7,402 nucleotides of DNA, from contig JBEKJU010000184.1 of assembly GCA_050011095.1 (NCBI GenBank), positions 1 through 7,402 on the forward strand, written 5' to 3'. Under the pieces are notes generated by a model. It was not told the DNA's origin. It searched no databases and saw only the letters and a list, made by a program, of their open reading frames with translations. Positions 1 to 5,557 of this stretch are shown one piece after another (the first letter of the stretch is position 1; each line of letters begins with the position of its first letter). The position numbers and the translations under genes are program-made. This DNA is from JBEKJU01 sp050011095. GTDB taxonomy: Bacteria; Desulfobacterota; Syntrophorhabdia; Syntrophorhabdales; WCHB1-27.

Positions 1-65
1 GTTATGATGCTACAGCCTGTATCGCCATGGTAGCCTGGATTCAGAAGAGGAACCATGTGGCCTAC

Positions 66-697
66 CTATCGTACAGAAAACGGAAACTGGCTCTCGTACG
101 TCAGGTATCGTTGTGGGGCTAGGATATCCTTGACGATAAGCCTGAGGATTTTCTGACGGTCCACGATATTGAGCTTTCCGCTGATGTGCGGATGCGGGAG
201 AGGAAGTCGTCTATTCCGTTGACGAGCCTCAGATGAGTCTCCTCGTCGACCATTCTGGACTCCATGGATTGGAGTTCCGACGTCAATGCCGAATCTTTCT
301 TCCGTAAGCCGGACACCCTGGTGCGGAGCTCCGGGAGCTGCAAAAGTCCATCCTGGTATGCGTCGAGCAACCGGTCGATGCCGTTTTTCACGCGGGCGAT
401 CTCTTTGGAGAGCGTCTCTTTTCGCACCCTTACGGGGCTGGAGTTTCGGGCTTCCTGGACCCTGCGGTTTATCTCGTTGCCGATGAGGTCCGGATCTTCG
501 AATAACCGCATGACCTGCTTCCATACGAGTTCATCCAGATAATCCTGGCGGATAGGCCGGTTCGTGCACCTGCGGCCATTGGGGTGTCGGTAGTCGTCGG
601 AACCCAGGCAGCGGTAATAGTAGAGCTTCCTTTTGGACGTCCTGGTGGTAGTCCTGTAGAAGGCGTAGCCGCATTCGCTGCATACCAAGAGTCCCTG
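66..697 (-). pseudogene. Large serine recombinase, C-terminal part (zinc ribbon and coiled coil), separated from the rest of its gene
   Basis: This is the DNA-binding C-terminal part of a large serine recombinase. It begins at QGLLVCSECGYAFYR (codon at 697), the typical start of the recombinase zinc beta-ribbon, with CSEC as first cysteine pair and further cysteines at YYYRC and RRCTNR. PIRQDYLDELVW follows, then a charged coiled-coil stretch (roughly codons 60-160). The reading frame shifts at about 172-173: the upstream frame runs to a stop at 119 with unrelated residues, while the frame ending at 66 reads LNIVDRQKILRLIVKDI, the expected conserved end, so one base appears to be missing. The part that should precede QGLLVC lies on the opposite strand at 698-1168. 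Internal TTG at 686-688 has no convincing binding site. Domain identity is certain; function as an independent protein is very unlikely. Confidence 0.85.
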
Positions 698-1168
698 TCC
701 CCTTACGGGTACCGCTATGTGAAGAAATCCGAAACCTCCGCCGCCTACTACGATGTCATCGAAGAAGAGGCAGCGACAGTGCGGGACGTGTATCAGTGGT
801 ACACCGAGGAAGCATTGAGCATAGGGGAGATCACGCGGAGACTGAACAGCCAGGGCGTCGAGACCCGGAAGGGCACATCATTGTGGGAGCGGTCGACCGT
901 GTGGGCCATGCTCCGTAATCCCGCCTACAAGGGAACGGCGTGCTTCGGCAAAACCGAGCATACCGAGAGGAAAAAAGTCAACCGCCTCTTGCGCAAACGC
1001 GGCGGCTTCTCTCCCCGCAACAGTTGCTCCCATGAACGACCCCGGGAGGACTGGATCGAGATACCCGTTCCTCCTCTTGTCAATGAAGCCTCCTTCTCTC
1101 TCGCCGAGGAGCGCCTCGGGCGGAACAAACAGTTCTCCCGCCGCCACACCAAGGTACCCACACTATTC
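698..1168 (+). pseudogene. Large serine recombinase, middle recombinase domain, inverted relative to both flanking parts
   Basis: The plus strand encodes the recombinase domain that links the catalytic domain and zinc ribbon in large serine integrases. It starts at SPYGYRYVKKSE, a typical domain start, continues through SIGEITRRLNSQGVETRKG, a short helix-turn-helix-like segment, and STVWAMLRNPAYKGTACFG, the family's most conserved stretch, and ends with AEERLGRNKQFSRRHTKVPTLF. The family normally continues LLQGLLVCxxCG, and that continuation is on the minus strand from 697. Joining codon TTC (1166-1168) to CAG (697-695) gives TLFQGLLVCSECG in frame. The plus-strand frame stays open on both sides by chance (about 584-1282), but residues before 698 and after 1168 do not belong to the domain. 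There is no start codon or ribosome binding site of its own. Confidence 0.85.
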
Positions 1169-1169
1169 T

Positions 1170-1235
1170 CCCGATCGTCTGCTCCTCTTTCTGCTTCTCC
1201 GAGGACACCCGGGCATAGAGCGCCGCCGTCTTCAT
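1170..1235 (-). pseudogene. Large serine recombinase, N-terminal 22 codons with start site
   Basis: From ATG at 1235 the minus strand reads MKTAALYARVSSEKQKEEQ then TIG. This is the start of a serine recombinase catalytic domain: YARVS holds the serine nucleophile (Ser11). AGGAG (1246-1242) lies 6 nt upstream of the ATG, so this is the genuine gene start. After TIG the family would continue with about 120-130 more catalytic residues. These are absent: the frame runs into antisense of the inverted middle domain and stops after roughly 50 codons. Even if 698-1168 were turned back, the join here would be out of frame and would still lack the catalytic core, so a deletion must have accompanied or preceded the inversion. 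The start follows closely on a possible small ORF and a DNA-binding protein gene on the same strand, as in an operon. Confidence 0.75.
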
Positions 1236-1251
1236 GCGTGTCTCCTATCTT

Positions 1252-1329
1252 CTATCTCTTTTCCGGAACAAGCATCCTGTAGATCTGTGAGATCTTCTCA
1301 TCGCCCAAGCGATCGTGCTGGTAGAGCAT
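1252..1329 (-). CDS. Possible 25-residue ORF between the DNA-binding protein and recombinase genes
   Basis: An ATG at 1329 opens a 25-codon frame beginning MLYQHDRLGDEKIS and ending RMLVPEKR before TAG. It starts 7 bases after the stop of the upstream gene (1337) and ends 16 bases before the recombinase ATG (1235), so it fits exactly between the two. The protein would be charged and probably helical. The binding site in front of it is weak (GTGAGA). I do not recognise a function. It may be a real accessory peptide, a device that couples translation into the recombinase gene, or chance. Confidence 0.35.
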   Translation of the reverse strand: MLYQHDRLGDEKISQIYRMLVPEKR

Positions 1330-1336
1330 CTGAATC

Positions 1337-1669
1337 TCACGGCGCTTTCCGGCCATACTCCCTTCTTCTCAAGAATGCCTTCAGGGCCTGCGTGACGATG
1401 GCGCTCAAGGACTCCCCGGTAGAATCGGCAACGCGCCTCACGAGAGATGCAAGGCTTTCGGGGAGCTTCACGGTAAATACGATCTTCGCTTCCGGGACTA
1501 CCTTGCGCTTCTTCTGCGCCTCTTCCATGTACCGGTAGGCCTGTCTTCGGGAAACGCTGAATCGGGCCATTATCTTCGAAACGACTTCCTCGTCGGCGGA
1601 GCCTCCCTTCAATAGAGAGCGCACCGTGTTGAGGCGTTCCACAAACTCTAAATTCGGCGATCTTCCCAT
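1337..1669 (-). CDS. HTH plus ribbon-helix-helix DNA-binding protein of the recombinase cassette
   Basis: A basic 110-residue protein with two DNA-binding segments. Residues of about 8-52 (VERLNTVRSLLKGG to SVSRRQAYRYMEEAQK) look like a helix-turn-helix, with SRRQAYRYM as likely recognition helix. Residues of about 62-102 (KIVFTVKLPESLASLVRRVA then GESLSAIVTQALKAFLRR) follow the strand-helix-helix pattern of the Arc/MetJ/CopG ribbon-helix-helix fold. Known proteins of the latter fold act as dimeric repressors or antitoxins. Position directly upstream of the recombinase, on the same strand, suggests a regulator or accessory factor of that element; this is inference. No clear ribosome binding site precedes ATG 1669, but a promoter candidate ends just before it, so the message may be nearly leaderless. 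An alternative ATG a few bases upstream is in another frame lacking these motifs. Confidence 0.75.
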   Translation of the reverse strand: MGRSPNLEFVERLNTVRSLLKGGSADEEVVSKIMARFSVSRRQAYRYMEEAQKKRKVVPEAKIVFTVKLPESLASLVRRVADSTGESLSAIVTQALKAFLRRREYGRKAP

Positions 1670-1677
1670 ATGCCATA

Positions 1678-1707
1678 TTACTACTACTAAAGTGTGTCAT
1701 TTGTCAA
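1678..1707 (-). promoter_or_regulatory. Candidate promoter of the recombinase cassette
   Basis: The minus strand has a perfect TTGACA (1707-1702), then 18 bp, then TAGTAA (1683-1678), a weak match to TATAAT. It lies in an AT-rich stretch (about 1670-1770) unlike the GC-rich genes around it. A transcript would start at about 1671, only a few bases before the ATG at 1669. The -10 match is poor, so spacing and start site are uncertain. Confidence 0.35.
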
Positions 1708-1792
1708 CTGCTATATTGTTCCAATTCCTCGTATATTTGACTGTATTCTCAAACTCAAAGTTATCTATTGTGTGGGAGGAGTCAGGACCGAC

Positions 1793-2495
1793 CCCTTGGG
1801 GAATCCCAGCATTCGTAGGGTTGAAGGACCATAGCTCCATGAAGCCCGCCTTCAGCCATTTCCTGAGCATCGAATTTGTCCATGGGGATATTGTCGAGCA
1901 GCCAGGCATGACTGATGTTGTCGAAACAGCCCTTGATGTCCCCCTCTAGAATCCATTCCGCAGATTTTGGTCCAGCCAGTTGTATAAAGCAGTGTCCTAT
2001 TGCGTCCGCAGTGGACCTTCCTGTTCGGAACCCGCAGGAGTGCGTGTCCGCTTTCGTCTCCGCCACAGGTTGCAGGGCAAGCAAGTAAAGCGCTTGCATG
2101 GCCCTGTCCGTCATAGTCGGAATACTTATCGGGCGCTTTCCTCCCTTGGATTTGGGGATGTATATGCGTCTGAGGGGCATCGTTTGATAGCCCCTCTGCC
2201 GCAACGACAACACGGCGTTCGATTTGGCTTCCGGCGTAGACCACGTAACGTCGTCCACGCCCGGTGTTCGTTTGCCTTGGTTCTCTGTCACCCGCCTCAC
2301 GGCAAGAGTTTTGCCGCTGTACGAGTGGGTCGGCAGACGTTGCAGGGCTTTCACCTTGCCCCATCTGCCTTCCTGCGTAGCCTTTACGATACGCGCCTGC
2401 AGCCTCCTGGTATTCTGGTAGACTTGATGCCATTCAATCTGGCGCCAGTCCACCGTCTTGCCGGAGGGTGCACAAGCATTTTCTGATGCCTTCAT
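1793..2495 (-). pseudogene. ltrA: Group II intron reverse transcriptase/maturase, truncated and frameshifted
   Basis: N-terminal half of the intron-encoded reverse transcriptase/maturase. I start it at ATG 2495 (MKASENACAPSG) because AAGGAGG lies 8 nt upstream; the same frame is open to 2699 but that is ribozyme. Visible family blocks are LQARIVKATQEGRWGKVKAL (33-52), RVTENQGKRTPGVDDV (68-83), IYIPKSKGGKRPISIPTMTD (111-130), GFRTGRSTADAI (155-166) and WILEGDIKGCFDNISH with catalytic Asp186. After NIPMDKF (residue 208) one extra base at 1871 shifts the frame; the next frame restores MLRKWLKAGF and AGIPQG, ending at 1793. YADD, thumb, maturase domain and any endonuclease domain are missing. Related full proteins are roughly twice as long. 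The product would be inactive. Confidence 0.9.
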
Positions 2496-3116
2496 TTGCT
2501 TTCCCTCCTTGAGAGGTTCTCCATGTTCTCTCGTAAAGATAGACCCGATGGACGTCAGCCCGCTTTCGCGTGGGATGATATCGGCTTTCGCCTCAATCCC
2601 TATCCGACCCATTACAGGCCGGCCTTCGCTTCTTCCATCTTCCTGTTCCCGCATGTCCGTCGGCGTTCCTTGCAGTTCGCTTTCCCTTATGGGGAACATA
2701 CGGGGTTTCCACGTTCCACCTATCTGATGATATCGAGTGGGTTAGGCTCTGCCTTTTCGCCTGCCGCATTCGTGTCCGTGTATTCCCATTCTACAAAGGA
2801 ATATCCCGACGGCTTGCCGCTTTGGCTAGGGCCTATCAGTGTCCTTTGGCCCTTTCAAAATTCAAGACGTTTACCAGCAGTTCACATGTGTTAGCCGTAC
2901 CACTCCAGCCTGGCTCCCCGACCGCCTGACACTGGCAATCATTGAACGCCCTCGCGGTTTGTTCTGCGCTTTTCGGCAGGGCTACTTTGTCCCAGTAACT
3001 TCACACCAAGGCGTTACCGCCTTCGCATGTACCGGTAGGCTACCTGCGACGGAACGCAGGGTTGCTTCTCTGGTTGCCCAAAGAGCAACAATCAGCTAGG
3101 CGACCTCGTGTCGCAC
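2496..3116 (-). ncRNA. Group II intron ribozyme, 5' domains
   Basis: Noncoding structured RNA between the intron 5' end and the reverse transcriptase gene. Consecutive short hairpins can be read in the first 110 nt: GCGAC/GTCGC (3114-3110 with 3104-3100), a GTTGC/GCAAC stem around 3075-3092, CCTGCG/CGCAGG (3060-3055 with 3048-3043), and GGCG/CGCC closed by a GTAA tetraloop (3021-3010), a GNRA-type loop common in group II tertiary contacts. EBS1 candidate GTAGAA is at 2794-2789, about 320 nt from the 5' end, a normal distance for domain I. A weaker EBS2 candidate GGATAT lies just upstream of it and matches exon AAATCC at 5 of 6 pairs. I cannot assign domains II-IV by eye. Confidence 0.75.
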
Positions 3117-3152
3117 GTAGAAGGATTTCGTCGGTATCACCCACGAACCCAT
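3117..3152 (-). pseudogene. First 12 codons of an unidentified gene interrupted by the intron
   Basis: Just after the ATPase stop codon (3178-3180) the minus strand reads AAGGAG and then, in one open frame, MGSWVIPTKSFY from ATG 3152 up to the intron junction. AAGGAG lies about 18 nt from this ATG, which is long; an in-frame ATC nearer to it (about 10 nt away) could be an unusual start. The short residue run is too small to identify a family. Position suggests a third gene of the SbcD-SbcC operon. Its remaining part should follow the intron 3' end, which is not in the window. Confidence 0.4.
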
Positions 3153-3177
3153 CCCCTTGATGCCCGTATTGCTCCTT

Positions 3178-4992
3178 TCAGTTGTTGGCGGTTATGGTGA
3201 TGCCGCCGGGTTTGAGAGAAATGACGGCGCTCGCCATGGCGAGCAGTTCAGGGGTGTGGGTGATGCAAAATTCCTGTTCGTATCCGCCGAGGGCAAGCAC
3301 CTTCTGCTTCATGCGGAAATAGGCCCTCTTTCTCTCCGGGTCCAGGGCCCCGTCCCTCTCATCCGTGTAGATTGTCGCGAGGTCTCTGCCGTTGCTCGTC
3401 TTGTTGTAAATGCATATGGCCTTCGCGACCGCGTCCTCAACAATGGTAGCTTCACCGCCCGAGAGTTTCCGGATGCTTTTCGATTTATTCGTGTTGGCGT
3501 CGAACACGGGAATGTCGAAGCCTTCCCTGAGCTTGCCTGCCCTTGTCATTTCCTGGGTGTTGAGCCGGACAGAGAAGGGAGAATCGTAGACGCGTAGCAG
3601 CTCGTTCGCGATGCTCGCGATGGCGGGGCCCGCGTCGTCGATTTCGAGGGCAATGATGCCGTCATTCCCCAATGCTCTTTCTGCGATGGTCCATTCTGAT
3701 ATCTCGGTCCCGAGATGCTTGATTTCTTCATCAATCTCCGTGCATTTCGCCTCCGACTCCGCGATCCGCCTGAGGGCCTCGTCGAGGGCGCCGGCTTCCT
3801 TCCTTAAAGCGGCCTCCTCTGTCCTTTGGGTGTCTATTCGGCTCCCGAGCGCGGAAACGCTTTGTACGAGCCGATCCTTCGCTTCTTTCAACGCCGGGTC
3901 GATAACGATCCGCGCCGCCTCGTCTTCCCGTGCCCTGATCTCTGCCTCGATCGCGGCGATGGCCCTATTGGCCTCCAGAAGATACTCTTCCTTTTCTTTT
4001 TCCAATGCCACGAGTTCCGCCTCCAGTTCCGGCAGCTCCTTCTCGGCCTGCTCCGCTTCCGCCAGCGGTTTCAGTTCATCCTTCAGGGCCGTGATCTGTT
4101 CGTCGGCCCTCCTCATTTCATCCGCGAGGACTCTCTTCGTCGAAAGCAATTGTTCGGCCTCTTTCCGAAGAGAAGGCATGGCGGCGCATTTTCGGCGAAG
4201 GTCGGCCAGTTCCCGAAGGAGCTTTTCCTGCTGCGGGTCTTTGGCGCCGGTCAGGCGCTGAAGCTCCGCCTCATTGGCCGGGATAGCCTTTTTCGCCTCG
4301 CGCGCATCCCTGAGGAAAGGGCATGAACTCGCTCCCGTCGGATCGCATCGGTACTCGGCGAGTCTCTGCACCTTTGCCTTCATGTCCTTGATGACTACTT
4401 TGACCTTCTCGACTGCATGTTGTCGGGAAAGCCGTAGTCTTTCGAGTTCCTTCTCCTTGTCCTTGACGACCTTTTCGACGGTCTGGAGGTCCGATATCTG
4501 CGTGTTCATCCTCACGTACCGCTCGTCACAGAGCCTGGCCGAGTTTTTCAGGTTCGACATTCTTTCATCGAGGCCCTTGAGTTCCTCCGCCTTCAGCCTC
4601 AATGAATCGAGGTTGGCAAGGAGGTTCCTGGTTTTCGTAATTCTCCCGCTCATGGATGCCGCCTTTGTCCGGAACGCTTCCAGCCTGGTTTCTCTGACTT
4701 TCCGCAGCCCTTCAGCTTCCTTCTTCTTAATTTCCATATCGGCGAGAATCCCGTCCGTTGCCTTCTGCCGCTCTTCCTGGAGTGCGATCTTCGTAGTGGC
4801 TTCGGAAAGCTTCCGCTCCTCGTGCTGGCGCTCGGATTCGAGGGACCTGATATTCGCAGCCAGTCCGGAGAGGTCCGACTGCACATCGCGGGACTTCGAA
4901 GTCTTCTCCTCTTTGCCGGCTATGACGTGCAGCAAATCCTCTTTTTCCCTTGCGAGATACCCGAGATGGTCCTGAAGGGCCTTTGCGCACAC
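3178..4992 (-). CDS. SbcC/Rad50-like ATPase, coiled coil and C-terminal nucleotide-binding half (after frameshift)
   Basis: This frame carries the larger part of the Rad50-like ATPase; it can open at GTG 4992 but is really the continuation of the ORF that starts at 5557. Residues 15-215 and 225-440 are heptad-rich charged helices, the two arms of an antiparallel coiled coil. At the turn lie Cys216 and Cys224 (C-x7-C) instead of the usual C-x2-C zinc hook. The C-terminal ATPase lobe follows: GIIALEIDDAGPAIASIANE (445-464), signature KLSGGE (509-514), Walker B LATIYTDE (538-545, catalytic Glu545), D-loop GALD (548-551) and H-loop His579 in CITHT. All key residues are present. GIIALEIDDAGP and a late TQ resemble, from memory, SbcC-like ATPases on phages and plasmids rather than chromosomal E. 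coli SbcC. Joined to the upstream ORF the protein is about 792 residues. Confidence 0.85.
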   Translation of the reverse strand: MCAKALQDHLGYLAREKEDLLHVIAGKEEKTSKSRDVQSDLSGLAANIRSLESERQHEERKLSEATTKIALQEERQKATDGILADMEIKKKEAEGLRKVRETRLEAFRTKAASMSGRITKTRNLLANLDSLRLKAEELKGLDERMSNLKNSARLCDERYVRMNTQISDLQTVEKVVKDKEKELERLRLSRQHAVEKVKVVIKDMKAKVQRLAEYRCDPTGASSCPFLRDAREAKKAIPANEAELQRLTGAKDPQQEKLLRELADLRRKCAAMPSLRKEAEQLLSTKRVLADEMRRADEQITALKDELKPLAEAEQAEKELPELEAELVALEKEKEEYLLEANRAIAAIEAEIRAREDEAARIVIDPALKEAKDRLVQSVSALGSRIDTQRTEEAALRKEAGALDEALRRIAESEAKCTEIDEEIKHLGTEISEWTIAERALGNDGIIALEIDDAGPAIASIANELLRVYDSPFSVRLNTQEMTRAGKLREGFDIPVFDANTNKSKSIRKLSGGEATIVEDAVAKAICIYNKTSNGRDLATIYTDERDGALDPERKRAYFRMKQKVLALGGYEQEFCITHTPELLAMASAVISLKPGGITITANN

Positions 4993-5557
4993 GGCCGGCC
5001 TTGTCCGAGAGTTCCTTGATGCCGTCTATGCCTAAAAGCTCGGCGAGGACCTCCTTGATGTCCCCCTTACTGTACCTGGAGAAGCTCTTTGCCCGCTGGT
5101 CCCTGAAGTTCGAGATGAAGTAGAGCTGCGGCGTGCCGAATATCCGTTCAACCGCCCTGTCGTAGCTCTCTGTCAACCCGTCGGGGTTCAGGGGCCTCCA
5201 GTTGTCGTTCACCTCCTCGTAGAGGTAACACTTTTGTCTCCGCCTTATGGCGTCGATGGAAATTACCGATTTATGGCGCATGCCCTTCATTTTGGAAACG
5301 AATATCTTGCAGGCATCGGCGCCGTACGTCTCCTCGTAGAAGCTGAAACCCTCGGGGGAGTAGCTCTTGTTCACCTTGGACGGCATGAGGCGGAAGTGAT
5401 GCATGTTGTCGACTATGGTCGTCTTTCCCCTACCGTTCGGACCGTCGAAGACGACGATGCCGTCCGGCACGATGGAAAAGTCGATTTCGATTTCGTGAAG
5501 ACCCATTCCTGACAGGATCCCCTCGAAGCCTCTAAGCAGCAAATAATCCGGTTTCAT
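4727..5557 (-). CDS. SbcC/Rad50-like ATPase, N-terminal nucleotide-binding half (before frameshift)
   Basis: Starts at ATG 5557, with AGGAGG 6 nt upstream inside the end of the upstream nuclease gene; the two genes overlap by 26 nt, which suggests coupled translation and equal amounts of partners. Residues 1-188 are the N-terminal ABC ATPase lobe: Walker A GPNGRGKTT (39-47), an arginine/lysine-rich stretch, and FISNFRDQRAKSF with the probable Q-loop Gln154, followed by AELLGIDGIKELSDKAG. In this family the lobe pairs with the C-terminal lobe to bind ATP and unwind or present DNA ends to the nuclease. After residue 188 the frame loses all similarity (about 90 arginine-rich residues to 4727). 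Removing one C from GGCCGGCC (4993-5000) joins KAG directly to VCAKALQDHLGYL in the next frame. Whether this is a sequencing error or a true mutation cannot be decided here. Confidence 0.85.
   Translation of the reverse strand: MKPDYLLLRGFEGILSGMGLHEIEIDFSIVPDGIVVFDGPNGRGKTTIVDNMHHFRLMPSKVNKSYSPEGFSFYEETYGADACKIFVSKMKGMRHKSVISIDAIRRRQKCYLYEEVNDNWRPLNPDGLTESYDRAVERIFGTPQLYFISNFRDQRAKSFSRYSKGDIKEVLAELLGIDGIKELSDKAGRVRKGPSGPSRVSRKGKRGFAARHSRQRGEDFEVPRCAVGPLRTGCEYQVPRIRAPARGAEAFRSHYEDRTPGRAAEGNGRDSRRYGN

Larger units (their letters stand above)
1793..3116 (-). mobile_element. Group II intron, 3'-truncated remnant
   Basis: The 5' part of a bacterial group II intron. The left intron end (5' splice site) is at 3116, where the minus strand reads GTGCGAC, matching the GTGYG consensus. 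About 620 nt of structured ribozyme RNA follow, then the reverse transcriptase gene. Homology ends at about 1793, right after the reverse transcriptase PQG motif. The rest of the protein gene and ribozyme domains V and VI, needed for splicing, are absent from the window. From 1792 leftward the sequence is AT-rich and belongs to the recombinase cassette. Candidate EBS1 GTAGAA (2794-2789) is perfectly complementary to the last six 5' exon bases TTCTAC (3122-3117), which supports both the boundary and insertion at this site. The remnant cannot splice or move by itself. Confidence 0.85.

Noticed and set aside
1..65. A further gene or attachment site at the left edge
   Set aside because: No frame continues a recognisable family and no repeat pairs with the intron/cassette boundary at about 1792.
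707..1159. GGGTACC (707-713) and GGTACCC (1153-1159) as the inversion sites, or a KpnI cloning artefact
   Set aside because: They form a 7-bp inverted repeat and flipping between them is also in frame, but gives VPVRGQG. Family sequence on both sides (SPYGYRYV from before 707, KVPTL past 1159, QGLLVC from 697) places the breakpoints about 10 bp outside them.
584..1282. Reading the whole 232-residue plus-strand frame as one gene
   Set aside because: Only the codons from about 698 to 1168 carry recombinase sequence. The ends are antisense to the zinc ribbon and to the recombinase start.
1245..1700. 151-residue minus-strand frame as the gene upstream of the recombinase
   Set aside because: It overlaps the HTH/RHH gene in another frame and shows no domain pattern, while the 1337-1669 frame does.
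3611..4975. Long plus-strand frames opposite the ATPase gene (serine- and arginine-rich)
   Set aside because: They are shadows of the coiled-coil coding sequence, low in complexity and without start signals.
4985..5003. Programmed +1 frameshift in the ATPase gene
   Set aside because: No slippery sequence, no in-frame stop near the shift point and no stimulatory structure are evident. Error or mutation is simpler.
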